Below, piece by piece: positions 9,351-18,295 of a DNA stretch of 47,601 bases. How positions within the stretch are numbered: position 1 is the first letter of the stretch; each line of letters opens with the position of its first letter. A model generated the notes under the pieces. It worked only from the letters and a program-made list of their open reading frames with translations. It did no database searches and was not told the origin of the DNA. The translations under genes were made by a program, and so were the position numbers. Origin of the DNA: Anaerolineae bacterium (GTDB taxonomy: Bacteria; Chloroflexota; Anaerolineae; UBA4142; SHND01); contig JADZCJ010000042.1 of the NCBI GenBank assembly GCA_020851635.1, forward strand, positions 1-47,601, read 5' to 3'.

Positions 9351-10483
9351 TTTCCGGGGTTCAATCGCTCATAAACTGACAATGTCTCGCGCGCGGCACG
9401 TTCCCAAGTGAACTGTGCCGCTTGCTTTAGCCCCCTGGCTCGCATCTCGCCTCGCAGTGCGGCGTCGGACAAGACGCGCTGTAGCGCCTGCGCCAATCCA
9501 CCGATATCGCGCGGGTCGAGCAGAATTCCTGCTTCGCCAACCACTTCGGGCAGGGACGACGCATTGGAGGAAATGACCGGCGTGCCGCACGCCATCGCTT
9601 CCAAAGGAGTCAACCCAAACCCCTCGTAGAGCGACGGAAAGGCAAACACCTCGGCGAGGTTAATCACAGCAGGCACGTCCTCACTCTCGACCCAATCCGT
9701 TAAAATCACGTCCCGCGTCAATCCAAGCTCCGGTATCCGTTTCAGCGTCTCCCCGTACAACCACCCTTTGCGCCCCATGACGACCAGGGGCGGCGTATTG
9801 GGCATTTCCTCACGCAGTTGCGCGTATGCTTGGATCAAGGTGATCAAATTCTTGCGCGGCTCGATGGTGCTGAAAAATAGAATAAAGCGCGCGGGCAGTT
9901 TGTGTTTGACGCGGACGCGCTCCAGTTGTTCCCGGTCCTCGATCGGGCGAAACTTGGAGTTGACTCCTTCATAGATCACTATAATTTTGTCGGCAGGGAT
10001 TCGCATCACGCGCGCCACATCGCGCCGCGTATTTTCTGAAACGGCGATCACCGCGTCGGCGCGCTGCATAAATTTCGGCAGCATCAAATCGAGGAACCAA
10101 CGATTGAGCGGAAGATGATACTGGGGAAAGAAACGAAAAATAATGTCATGGATTGTAAAAACTGTGCGGGTGTCCCGGAGCGGCGGCAAGAGGTGATCCG
10201 TGCCGTGAAAGATATCGCCTCGCGGCAGTCGTCCATCCAGATTGCGGTGGGTGAAATATGCCAGCAGCACACTCATGCGCCACGGTTTTGCGCTCAACGG
10301 CACACGGAATGTGTCAAGATCGGATAGCGCGCCGCCGGGTTTGATCTCGTGTGCTGCATAATACAGTCCCAGATAATTGTGCTCTGGCGCAATTTGACGC
10401 ATCGCCTCCAGGAGCTCGCCCGAGTATCTGCCCAGCCCGGCGTGCTTGTGCAGGTATGGCGAAATATCCAGTGTGATACGCAT
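9347..10483 (-). CDS. GT4 family glycosyltransferase
   Basis: The start at 10483 gives 378 residues beginning [21 protein letters not shown], where the KHAGLGRY segment is the acceptor-side glycine loop. The C-terminal half shows FILFFSTIEPRKNLITLI and the EX7E motif in [19 protein letters not shown], then [19 protein letters not shown]. The start codon overlaps the previous stop by one base (TGATG). It is most similar within this window to the genes at 8229-9350 and 10483-11571. The specific sugar is unknown. Confidence 0.88.
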   Translation of the reverse strand: MRITLDISPYLHKHAGLGRYSGELLEAMRQIAPEHNYLGLYYAAHEIKPGGALSDLDTFRVPLSAKPWRMSVLLAYFTHRNLDGRLPRGDIFHGTDHLLPPLRDTRTVFTIHDIIFRFFPQYHLPLNRWFLDLMLPKFMQRADAVIAVSENTRRDVARVMRIPADKIIVIYEGVNSKFRPIEDREQLERVRVKHKLPARFILFFSTIEPRKNLITLIQAYAQLREEMPNTPPLVVMGRKGWLYGETLKRIPELGLTRDVILTDWVESEDVPAVINLAEVFAFPSLYEGFGLTPLEAMACGTPVISSNASSLPEVVGEAGILLDPRDIGGLAQALQRVLSDAALRGEMRARGLKQAAQFTWERAARETLSVYERLNPGK

Positions 10484-11571
10484 CAAGGTCTGACTGTCTC
10501 GGTAGGGGAGACGAGCTGATGATAAACTTGTGCGGTTGCCTTGGCGGAGCGCTCCCACGTAAAGAGTGACGCGCGTTCCAAGCCGCGCAGCCGCAGCTCT
10601 TGGCGCAGTCTGATGTTGGCAGAGAGCGTGCTCATGGCATGAGCAAAGTTGGTGACGTCGTTTGGTGGGATGAGCAGTCCGGCGTCGCCGATCACTTCGG
10701 GCAGGGACGAAGCATTGGAAGCGATGACCGGAACGCCGCACGCCATCGCTTCGAGAGGCGTGAACCCAAACCCTTCATAGTGAGAGGGAAACACAAACGC
10801 CGTCGCGAGATTATAGACGAACGCCATGTCTTTATCCGGAACATAATCGAGGAATTGGATGCGGTCCAGTCCGATTGCGCGCGCTCGGGCATACAAAGTC
10901 TGATAATTCCAACCGCGTTTACCCACGATGACCAGATGTTCGGGCATGTGAGGCGCAATATGCTCGTACGCGCTCAGCAATGTATCTATCCCTTTGCGCG
11001 GTTCCAGCGTGCTGACAAATAGAAAATACCGTTCGGGCAGCAAGAGCCGCGCGCGCGCCGCGTCGAGCGTCGGAACATCGCGAATGAGACTATAACACGG
11101 GTCAAGTCCCGCCGGAATGACGCTGATCTTGTGCGGATGAATTCCCGTCAACCGCACCACGTCGCGTTTGGTATGCTCGGAAAGGGTGATGATATGGCGC
11201 GCCGCGCGGAATGTGAATGGCAGATACTTGCTCCAATAAAAGCGAGACGCGGGGGGAAACGATTTGGCAAACAAGATGCCGATCAAATCCATGACGGTGA
11301 GAACGACGGGAACGCGGCTCCGCAGGGGGGCAGCAAAACCGGTCAGATGAAGCAGGTTGGCGCGGGTCGCCTCTGCCAGGCGGGGCAATACGCGTTGCTC
11401 GCGCAGGATGCGGTAATCGGTCCGCTGTTCCACATTCGCATTGTCATCCAACTCGATGGTCTTGATTTCCGGGCAGAATTTGCCAAGCGCGTCAAGCAGT
11501 GATGCCGTATAGACACCGATGCCTGTTTTGCGACCGCGCGTGGAACTGGTATCAAAGGCAACGCGAATCAT
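10483..11571 (-). CDS. GT4 family glycosyltransferase
   Basis: This 362-residue GT-B glycosyltransferase starts at 11571 ([20 protein letters not shown]), where the ATG overlaps the methyltransferase stop by 4 bases. The glycine-rich loop [13 protein letters not shown], the donor-domain start [17 protein letters not shown] and the EX7E motif in [19 protein letters not shown] are all present. The [19 protein letters not shown] segment is nearly the same as in the gene that follows it, again supporting recent duplication. It is expected to work at the inner face of the membrane on a lipid-linked glycan. Confidence 0.88.
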   Translation of the reverse strand: MIRVAFDTSSTRGRKTGIGVYTASLLDALGKFCPEIKTIELDDNANVEQRTDYRILREQRVLPRLAEATRANLLHLTGFAAPLRSRVPVVLTVMDLIGILFAKSFPPASRFYWSKYLPFTFRAARHIITLSEHTKRDVVRLTGIHPHKISVIPAGLDPCYSLIRDVPTLDAARARLLLPERYFLFVSTLEPRKGIDTLLSAYEHIAPHMPEHLVIVGKRGWNYQTLYARARAIGLDRIQFLDYVPDKDMAFVYNLATAFVFPSHYEGFGFTPLEAMACGVPVIASNASSLPEVIGDAGLLIPPNDVTNFAHAMSTLSANIRLRQELRLRGLERASLFTWERSAKATAQVYHQLVSPTETVRP

Positions 11572-12296
11572 TTGACCGCCCATGCAAGATAAAAAAAGCC
11601 GAGTTGTTCTGCCAGTGGGGTGCCGTCCCACCGTGTCCACAGGTTTTGATGGCGAAAACTCCAATCGCGGAATGTTGGAAACCTGCGGACCAGACCGAGA
11701 GGCGGGACAACGCCCGATGCTACGATCCGAATGTCGCGCAATACGGCCGCCTCAAGCCATGCCGCGATTTCGCGTCCGTTATATGGATACTCGTCCGTAA
11801 CATTCCGCGCCATGCCGCGCAAATACATGCCCATCCGCAATATCGAGAATTTCAGAGGCGCAACGTCGGAAAAAAAGATACCACCCGAACGAATGACCCG
11901 GGCCATCTCTACCACAATTGGTGTAGGGTCCTGAAAATGTTCCAACAATCCGGTAGAAAACACGGCATCAAATGTCTCGTCGGCAAAGGGTAGATGAAAC
12001 GCATCCGCCTGACCAAGCGCTCCCGAGACCTTGACCGCGTCAAAATTTCTCTGCGCTGCCAAAAGCGCGTGCCACGATAAATCTACCCCTGTCACGCGCG
12101 CCCCGCGTTCGGCAACCAGCGCCGCAAGTTTTGCCGAACCGCACCCCACTTCGAGCGCGCGCGCGTTCCCGGGTAATCGCTCCATCAAATAATCGCGTTT
12201 GATGTAATCGGTCAGCAGCCAGACGTCGCGTTCCAGAATCGTTGTCTCGACCTGTTTCCAACTCGCGTCCCAGCTGAGCTGTGATTCGTCCTTCAT
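11568..12296 (-). CDS. Class I SAM-dependent methyltransferase in the glycan operon
   Basis: This 242-residue protein has the SAM-binding glycine motif ALEVGCGSAKLAALVAERG (about residues 47-65), the acidic end of strand 2 (VTGVDLS), and the motif III-like segment FDAVFSTGLLEHFQDP. This is the Methyltransf_11 pattern. Because it sits between GT4 genes with ATGA overlaps on both sides, it probably O-methylates a sugar, or caps a growing chain to fix its length. The substrate is not visible in the sequence; a methyltransferase acting on something unrelated to the glycan cannot be excluded. Confidence 0.82.
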   Translation of the reverse strand: MKDESQLSWDASWKQVETTILERDVWLLTDYIKRDYLMERLPGNARALEVGCGSAKLAALVAERGARVTGVDLSWHALLAAQRNFDAVKVSGALGQADAFHLPFADETFDAVFSTGLLEHFQDPTPIVVEMARVIRSGGIFFSDVAPLKFSILRMGMYLRGMARNVTDEYPYNGREIAAWLEAAVLRDIRIVASGVVPPLGLVRRFPTFRDWSFRHQNLWTRWDGTPLAEQLGFFYLAWAVK

Positions 12297-13405
12297 GCGT
12301 GTTCCAGCATGTCCAAAATCATTCGTTCGCCCTGTGCGACGTTTGCGCGGGCATCATAGTGGGTCATGGCAAAGGCGCGCCCGGCTTGGCCCAACGCGCG
12401 AGCGCGCTCCGGATTGTCGAGCAATGCGAGCAGGGCGTTTGCCAGTTGGATAGAGTCATTTTCATCAACCAGTATGCCCGCCACGCCGTCGGGCACATAT
12501 TCCGGTATCGCCCCGCTGCGTGTCGTAACAATTGGCACACCGGATGCCATTGCTTGCAGCGCGGATACGCCGACCTGTTCCGCCCATTTTGGGGTTGTCA
12601 CCGATGGCGCGCAAAAGACGTCTGCGCGCCGAAAAAAATTCGGCACCTCCCGATTTTTGACTGTTCCCATCAATTCGATCGAGTCCGCCAGCTCGCGTCG
12701 CTTTATTTCTACCGACAGGTCTGCGCGGGCGGGTCCGTCGCCCAGCATAATCAGGCGGAGATCGTCATGCTTTTGCCGAATATGGGCAAACGCATCGAGG
12801 AGCACAAACACTCCTTTTTCATGGTGCAAGCGTCCGACAAACAAGACCGTCAACGGGGCATCCGGCGGGCGCGATGCGCGCGGGAAAAACTCGTGCATTT
12901 CTACTCCCCACGTGCCCCACATCGCGCGCGCGACCTTGTCACGCTCTGCGCCGCATCTCAAGACATTTTCATACGCGCCGTTGTTGAGCACAATAATCTT
13001 GTTTGCGCGGGTGAACAAACTCGCGAGCGCCCGTCTCAGCAATGCCGCACGCGGTCTGCCAAATCGGATATCGAGCGGACGATTTTCAAAGGTGACGACG
13101 ACGAGTGCGGCTCTAGTTTTTCGCGCTGCGTTCAGACACGCCCACAAAAAGGGTTGCGTATAGAACGAGAACGGTTCGACGCTCTGAATCACATCGGGTG
13201 TGGCTTGCGCCAATTGACGATAGAGGTCGAGCGGCGATGTATAGTGATGCAGGGTCGAATCAAAATCCGCCCGCGTCAGGTCTCCATAGACCGCTTGTTT
13301 GTAAAAATGCCGCAGCTCTAGCCGTGTGAAATGGACAAGCGGGGTGAGCAAATCGCGGCGGATTCCGATGCTCACCATCGCGAGACGCGGCTTGCGGTCG
13401 CTCAT
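12293..13405 (-). CDS. GT4 family glycosyltransferase with a variant EX7E motif
   Basis: This 370-residue protein starts at 13405 (MSDRKPRLAMVSIGIRRDLL), in a 4-base overlap with the GT2 gene. The donor half shows LTVLFVGRLHHEKGVFVLLDAF, LIMLGDGPARADL and a segment AEQVGVSALQAMASGVPIV. In most GT4 enzymes the last segment reads E-x7-E; here the second Glu is Gln (E-x7-Q). The N-terminal domain lacks the usual GG acceptor loop and is the most divergent of the five GT4 proteins in this operon. The fold assignment is firm; activity and sugar are unknown. Confidence 0.82.
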   Translation of the reverse strand: MSDRKPRLAMVSIGIRRDLLTPLVHFTRLELRHFYKQAVYGDLTRADFDSTLHHYTSPLDLYRQLAQATPDVIQSVEPFSFYTQPFLWACLNAARKTRAALVVVTFENRPLDIRFGRPRAALLRRALASLFTRANKIIVLNNGAYENVLRCGAERDKVARAMWGTWGVEMHEFFPRASRPPDAPLTVLFVGRLHHEKGVFVLLDAFAHIRQKHDDLRLIMLGDGPARADLSVEIKRRELADSIELMGTVKNREVPNFFRRADVFCAPSVTTPKWAEQVGVSALQAMASGVPIVTTRSGAIPEYVPDGVAGILVDENDSIQLANALLALLDNPERARALGQAGRAFAMTHYDARANVAQGERMILDMLEHA

Positions 13406-14373
13406 GCAATCATCCGCCGACGGCGTGTGACCAACCCTTCGACCACTCGCACCCCCCAGCGAGTCTTGCTCAGATAAAGGTCGAACAAGGTAACCCCGAT
13501 CACACGCGCGGCCGAACGAATCGGATTGCCGTGCGCGCGAATGGCGCGCCATAAATAGGGCATCGCCTCGCGGACCGCGCCAATCGCCAGAAAGCGGATG
13601 CCCACGCCCATATAGACATTTCGCAAAGCGAGCGATTGGACGGCGCGGGCGGACGGCGGAACGTTCGGGCGCGCGTAATAATCCTGAATCAGGCGCACGC
13701 GGTCCAATATCACGTGACGATACAAGTGTGAGCGCTTGCCCGTCAGACTGGTGGGATGCATGCGATACCGTGCAAGAATCTCATCATGATAGGCAAATTT
13801 CGTAATTTCCGCCATCCGGACCCACAAGTCCCAATCTTCGTTGGCGAGCAAGTTTTCATCGAACCCACCCACCGTTTCGACACAGCGGCGCCGAAAGAGA
13901 CAGGCGAGTCCGCAGATGCAGTCGTCATACAACAGACTGGCGAGCGCATCCTCCGGAAATTTCATGTCTGACCCGAGGATTTGCGGCTGGGCGTGCCCTT
14001 GTTCGCTCATGGCTTGGGCACGCGCATAGACCAACCCGAGCTCGGACTTGCCATCAATCAGGGGCAAAAGGGTTTTGAACAGGTGGGGCAGCCACACGTC
14101 GTCCGAGCCGATCATCGCGACCAGTTCACCGCGTGCGGCGCGCCACGCCGTATTCAGTGCTTTGCTGACGCCTCCGTGTTCTCGGTAAATGTAGCGAATT
14201 CGCGGGTCGGCGATACTCGCGACCCGCGAGCATGTTTCGTCGGTCGAGCCATCATCCACCACGATCAATTCAAAATCGCCATAACTCTGTGCCAATACAC
14301 TTGCAATCGCCTCACCGATATAAGTGGCGCGGTTAAAAGTGGGTAAAAGGACGCTGATGCGCGGAATAGGCAT
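13402..14373 (-). CDS. GT2 family glycosyltransferase
   Basis: This is an inverting GT-A enzyme of 323 residues. The sequence begins PRISVLLPTFNRATYIGEAI, has the nucleotide-binding VVDDGSTDET segment near residue 38, the metal-binding acidic motif in VAMIGSDDVWLP, and the catalytic-base ANEDWDLW segment typical of family 2. The ATG at 14373 is 10 bases after the aminotransferase stop. No membrane helices are obvious, so it is a soluble or peripheral transferase rather than a synthase. It is the only GT2 enzyme in the operon and may add a differently linked sugar. Confidence 0.88.
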   Translation of the reverse strand: MPIPRISVLLPTFNRATYIGEAIASVLAQSYGDFELIVVDDGSTDETCSRVASIADPRIRYIYREHGGVSKALNTAWRAARGELVAMIGSDDVWLPHLFKTLLPLIDGKSELGLVYARAQAMSEQGHAQPQILGSDMKFPEDALASLLYDDCICGLACLFRRRCVETVGGFDENLLANEDWDLWVRMAEITKFAYHDEILARYRMHPTSLTGKRSHLYRHVILDRVRLIQDYYARPNVPPSARAVQSLALRNVYMGVGIRFLAIGAVREAMPYLWRAIRAHGNPIRSAARVIGVTLFDLYLSKTRWGVRVVEGLVTRRRRMIA

Positions 14374-14383
14374 AGCATTAGCT

Positions 14384-15475
14384 CTAGCCGGCAATGGCAC
14401 GGATCGTCTCGACAATTTTTTCGCGGTCGCCCGAGTCAAGCGCCGGGTGGGCCGGAATTGAGACGACCTGTTGGGAAAGCATCTCTGCCTCCGTCAGGCG
14501 AACCCTCGCCCACGCGTTGTCGCGCAAATAAGGATACTCGTATACGGGCTGGGGGTAATAGATCGCCGAGCCGATGCCGCATGCGTCGAGGGCGTTGATA
14601 AATTGTGCGCGCGTCAGGGCGAATTCGGGCAAAAGGCGCAACGTGTATTGATGATAGACATGGGTGCGGCGCGGAAGAACGCGCGGGAGCACAAGCCCTC
14701 GAATGTTGATGAGATGGTCATCAAAATAGCGCGCGTTCTCCTGTCGCAGACGATTCATTGCATCCAGACGCGCCAATTGTTTGATGCCGATGGCGGCGGC
14801 AATTTCCGTCAAACGCAAGTTATAGCCCAGTTCCCGGTATTGATACCGTTTTTGCATGCCGTGATTCAACAGTCGCCGCGCTCTGTCCGCGATTTCATCC
14901 TCATTCGTCGTCAACATGCCGCCCTCGCCGGTGGTCATGTTCTTGGTCGCGTAAAAAGAAAAGCAGCCGCTCCCGAATGTCCCCGCAAATTTTCCGTCAT
15001 AGGCCGCGCCATGCGCCTGACAAGCGTCTTCGATAATCACCAGATTGTGACGATGGGCAATGTCGTCTAGTTCCGCCATCTCAGCCATTTGTCCATAAAG
15101 ATAGACGGGAAGGACCGCTTTGGTGTTTGGAGTAATGGCAGCTTGGACCTGCGCGGGATCGAGGTTGAAACTGCCGTCAACGTCCACCAGCCGCGGCGTC
15201 GCGCCGACATACAGAATCGCGTTGATCGTGGCGATGAATGTAAAGGCGGACGTGATTACCTCATCGCCCGGACCGATGCCATGCGCAAGGAGGGCGAGAA
15301 AGAGCGCGCTCGTGCCGCTGTTGCACGCGACGGCGTGGCGCACGCCGACATAGCGGGCAAAGGCGTTTTCAAATTCGCGCACCACGGTTCCCTGCGCCAA
15401 TTGTCCCGAACGCAAAACCGCCAGGACCGACTCTGCCGTATCCTCCAGGAATGCGGGTTGCGAAATACGAATCAT
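14384..15475 (-). CDS. DegT/DnrJ/EryC1 sugar aminotransferase
   Basis: This PLP-dependent enzyme transfers an amino group to a nucleotide-linked keto sugar. It has 363 residues from the ATG at 15475, which overlaps the previous stop by 4 bases. The family landmarks are ACNSGTSALFLALLAHGIGPGD, the PLP-contact EDACQAHGA, and the Schiff-base lysine in SFYATKNMTTGEGGM. The same operon encodes a Gfo/Idh/MocA oxidoreductase. A pair of this kind makes 3-amino sugars in known pathways (GnnA/GnnB or WlbA/WbpE type: oxidation at C3, then transamination). That pairing is inference from context. Confidence 0.9.
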   Translation of the reverse strand: MIRISQPAFLEDTAESVLAVLRSGQLAQGTVVREFENAFARYVGVRHAVACNSGTSALFLALLAHGIGPGDEVITSAFTFIATINAILYVGATPRLVDVDGSFNLDPAQVQAAITPNTKAVLPVYLYGQMAEMAELDDIAHRHNLVIIEDACQAHGAAYDGKFAGTFGSGCFSFYATKNMTTGEGGMLTTNEDEIADRARRLLNHGMQKRYQYRELGYNLRLTEIAAAIGIKQLARLDAMNRLRQENARYFDDHLINIRGLVLPRVLPRRTHVYHQYTLRLLPEFALTRAQFINALDACGIGSAIYYPQPVYEYPYLRDNAWARVRLTEAEMLSQQVVSIPAHPALDSGDREKIVETIRAIAG

Positions 15476-16236
15476 GTCTCTTTGCTCTTGCAGTTCGCGA
15501 TCATTGTCCAACCCAACTGCCGCAGGATGGGCGTGTTTGCGAGATGATCTTCGAGCCACTGCAGCATTGCAACGAGTCGCGGAGATTGGACATTGATGAA
15601 AAATTCGTCAAAAGGGTAGGGCACGAGAAAATTCGCATAGGCAACGCGGTCAATGCGATACATACATTCGAGCAGCCGCCGAAACTCTGAACTCGTGTAT
15701 TCCGTGAGATGCTCGTTGAACGTGTAGCGACGAACGCGTCGTTTGATTCCATAGGCGACGTTCATCGGCGACCGGCGCGAGGGTGTTGTGGCAACCATCT
15801 CGCCGTCCTGTCGCAAGACCCGAGCCGTCTCACGCAGCGCTTGCGCCGCGTCGGGTAGATGCTCAAGGACCTCGGTGCAGAGAGCCTTGTCGAACGTTCG
15901 GGGGGCAAACGGTAGATTCGCCGCGTCGCAGCAGACATAGCCGACCGCGTTTGCGCCCGTCGCGCGTGCCCTGTCCAAGCCGGTGAGTGAAATATCAATC
16001 AACACAGCGTGCGCGCCTGCGGCAGAGATCTGCCGACTATAAAATCCGCTGCCCGCGCCCACATCCAGGACCCAACTGCCTGCGCGGATGGGCGCGAGCG
16101 CGTCGAGTACAGCATTGCTGCGCGCGCGATAGAAAAAGCGTTTGTAGCGATTTTGGTTTTCATAGGTCAGCGCCAATTCGTCGAGCGTTTTTGCCTTGCG
16201 CTCGTAATACGCGCGCAGTTCATTCCCGGTCGGCAT
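15472..16236 (-). CDS. Class I SAM-dependent methyltransferase
   Basis: This 254-residue protein has the SAM-binding motif WVLDVGAGSGFYSRQI, the acidic VLIDIS segment and the Methyltransf_11 core FDKALCTEVLEHLPDA. Its C-terminal 90 residues are longer than in the minimal fold and probably form the acceptor site. The ATG at 16236 overlaps the end of the ATP-grasp gene by 17 bases; a shorter start would reduce the overlap but no better one is clear. It is likely to modify an amino sugar or its acyl group in this operon, or the lipid carrier; the substrate is unknown. Confidence 0.8.
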   Translation of the reverse strand: MPTGNELRAYYERKAKTLDELALTYENQNRYKRFFYRARSNAVLDALAPIRAGSWVLDVGAGSGFYSRQISAAGAHAVLIDISLTGLDRARATGANAVGYVCCDAANLPFAPRTFDKALCTEVLEHLPDAAQALRETARVLRQDGEMVATTPSRRSPMNVAYGIKRRVRRYTFNEHLTEYTSSEFRRLLECMYRIDRVAYANFLVPYPFDEFFINVQSPRLVAMLQWLEDHLANTPILRQLGWTMIANCKSKET

Positions 16237-17299
16237 CGCTGCTCAACGGACCTGCCCACTCATTTGCGCGCACCAGTTTGAAACCCATATCCACCATCCG
16301 CACCCAGTACAGACCTTGTCCCAACACATTATAACGCGGGAGCGGAGGCGTTTGTTCGCCGAATGCCAGCCGGACATACAAATAAGGCATATTCAACCCC
16401 GCCGCAGAAAAAAAATTGCTGGTCGTAAAAAAGCGTCCAGCGTTGATCTCGGTAACACAGGGCACCCCTTGCGTGTTTTCCTTCAAATCCACAGAGTAGA
16501 TGCCGTTCGCGAGCGCATCCACCGCGCGAACTGCCCGCGCGGCAATTTCGTTTACGTCATCGCGGCTGACGGTGCGCGCAATCGAGGGCGTCGAAGTCTG
16601 CCCGCTCGCTGTCAGTTGCCCATACAGATATTCGATTCGTTCGCGCGCCTGGGACGTGACCAATTCGCCGTTGTGCCAGAGACCTGAAAAGGCAAACTCG
16701 CGTCCCGGCAGAAACTCGGATGCCATAAAGTCGCCCCAACCGACGCCGCGCATGTCCGCCCAATATTCGATCCAGGCGCGGGCATGGTCTACCCGGCGCA
16801 CGGGCAGAGCTGCCCGTGACCCCGCACCGCGCGTCGCGCGCAGCCACACGCGGTCGGCGCGCGCGAGCAGGGCATCCAGAATCGGCGGCAAATCTTCTGC
16901 GGCATTTACCGGAAAGGATTGGGCGACCGGAACGCCACGGTCTTGCAGCGCCTGCGCGAACGCCAATTTGTCCTGACACAGTTCGATCGCCGAGCGCGAG
17001 GGCAGAAACAGCCGCGCCGGGATCTCGTCACGGCGCGCCGAGAGGACCGCGACCTCGGAGTCGGGTTGGGCATGAACCATGTCAATCTCTCGCGCTTTGA
17101 TGAGCCGGTTCAACTCGCTCACAAAATTGTGATCGCTTGCCCGCGGCAGCAGATAGCTTTCTTGCGCATCCGCCAGCGCGAGGTGGAACGGGCGCACATC
17201 CGCGCCGATGATGTAAAACGGTTCGGGCGCCATCCGAAGCGATGCTACGAAATTGGAGGACGCGGACCCGCCCGCGCCCGTGACGAGGATTCGCTTCAT
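16220..17299 (-). CDS. ATP-grasp ligase (carbamoyl-phosphate-synthase-like)
   Basis: This 359-residue protein starts with a Rossmann-like segment (RILVTGAGGSASSNFVASL) and continues into an ATP-grasp core. Visible parts are the dinucleotide-type start, SRSAIELCQDKLAFAQALQ where the Lys begins the ATP-binding lid, LRATRGAGSRAALPV as the glycine-rich loop, ASEFLPGREFAFSGLW, and the metal-binding VTEINAGRFFTT near the end. ATP-grasp enzymes join a carboxylate to an amine or thiol through an acyl phosphate. In a glycan operon beside an amino-sugar aminotransferase it may attach an amino acid or other carboxylate to the sugar amine. That substrate is inference. It overlaps the Gfo/Idh gene by 4 bases. 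Confidence 0.8.
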   Translation of the reverse strand: MKRILVTGAGGSASSNFVASLRMAPEPFYIIGADVRPFHLALADAQESYLLPRASDHNFVSELNRLIKAREIDMVHAQPDSEVAVLSARRDEIPARLFLPSRSAIELCQDKLAFAQALQDRGVPVAQSFPVNAAEDLPPILDALLARADRVWLRATRGAGSRAALPVRRVDHARAWIEYWADMRGVGWGDFMASEFLPGREFAFSGLWHNGELVTSQARERIEYLYGQLTASGQTSTPSIARTVSRDDVNEIAARAVRAVDALANGIYSVDLKENTQGVPCVTEINAGRFFTTSNFFSAAGLNMPYLYVRLAFGEQTPPLPRYNVLGQGLYWVRMVDMGFKLVRANEWAGPLSSDADRE

Positions 17300-18285
17300 G
17301 GCGTCGCCAGAGATTCTTCGATTCGCTCGACCACGCGCAGCACCTCACAGCCGACGCGCCCCGTGACTAGCGGCGCGCGCCGTTTTGCGACGGCATCCGT
17401 GAAATCGAGCAGCTCGTTCCGCAAAGGTTCGGCAGTTGCGATCGGCGCCACCGTCCGCTGGGCGTCTCCAAACCGCACGACAAATTCGCCGAAATTGTTG
17501 TATTCCCGTTCTCGGGTGCTCTCCAGGATTTCCAACTTTTGGGTTACATAATTCAGCTCGGCGTGTCCGCCGTCGCCCGTGACAGACAGCGTCCGGACTT
17601 TGAGGGGCGTGATCCAATTGACCTGCACAAAGCATCCCGCGTTGCCGTACTGTAAAAAGATTTCGGCGTGGTCGTAGCGGTTCGTCAAGAGCGCGTAGCC
17701 CGCGGTTGCGTGGACGACGCGCGGAGTCATTTCGAAAAAATAGTTGAGTACGTCAATATCATGCACGGCGAGGTCCACAATCACATCCGCATCCCGCACC
17801 TGCGGCGGCATGACCCCCACGCGCCTGGCGATCACAGAAGAGATGTTGCCGAGCGAACCATTTTGAACGCGTCGTCGCAATTCCTGAACGGCAGGGTTGA
17901 ATCGCTCGATATGCCCGACCGCCAACGCAACACCGGCGCGCTCTGCGGTCCGGGTAATCTGTTCCGCTTGGGCGAAATTGGCTGCGAGTGGTTTCTCGAC
18001 CAGCAGGGCAATCCCGCGCCCAATGACCTCGAGCGCGACTGCCAAATGTTCACGCGTCGGCACGGCGACCGTGACGGCATCGAGCTGCTCGCGCTCCAGC
18101 ATTTCGCAGTAATTGGTATAGGCATTCACGCCAAATCGCGCTGCGACCGCCCCGGCACGCGCGGCGTCAGAATCAGCGACCGCGCGCAGAATTACATGAT
18201 CGAGTTGCGAATAGACACGGGCATGATGCAGTCCCATGTTGCCCACACCGATGACGCCTACGCGCAGGGATTTTTGCATGCTCAT
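17296..18285 (-). CDS. Gfo/Idh/MocA family oxidoreductase, probable nucleotide-sugar 3-dehydrogenase
   Basis: This NAD(P)-dependent enzyme has 329 residues. The N-terminal Rossmann fold shows RVGVIGVGNMGLHHARVY; the second landmark is LVEKPLAANFAQA, where the Lys contacts substrate; the third is VGHIERFNPAVQEL; and the catalytic region is DLAVHDIDVLNYF. The GHIERFNPAV and EKPLA arrangement is like that of UDP-N-acetylglucosamine 3-dehydrogenases. With the DegT aminotransferase of the same operon it could give a UDP-3-amino sugar. The ATG at 18285 is chosen; an ATG at 18279 is equally possible. Substrate assignment is inference. Confidence 0.85.
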   Translation of the reverse strand: MSMQKSLRVGVIGVGNMGLHHARVYSQLDHVILRAVADSDAARAGAVAARFGVNAYTNYCEMLEREQLDAVTVAVPTREHLAVALEVIGRGIALLVEKPLAANFAQAEQITRTAERAGVALAVGHIERFNPAVQELRRRVQNGSLGNISSVIARRVGVMPPQVRDADVIVDLAVHDIDVLNYFFEMTPRVVHATAGYALLTNRYDHAEIFLQYGNAGCFVQVNWITPLKVRTLSVTGDGGHAELNYVTQKLEILESTREREYNNFGEFVVRFGDAQRTVAPIATAEPLRNELLDFTDAVAKRRAPLVTGRVGCEVLRVVERIEESLATP

Positions 18286-18295
18286 TTGTTCAGTT

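Noticed and set aside
12281-13321. A long open frame on the plus strand opposite the GT4 and adjacent genes
   Set aside because: The minus strand gives a clear glycosyltransferase with family motifs and coupled starts; the plus frame shows no family pattern and is rich in Cys, His and Arg, as expected for a shadow of a GC-biased gene.
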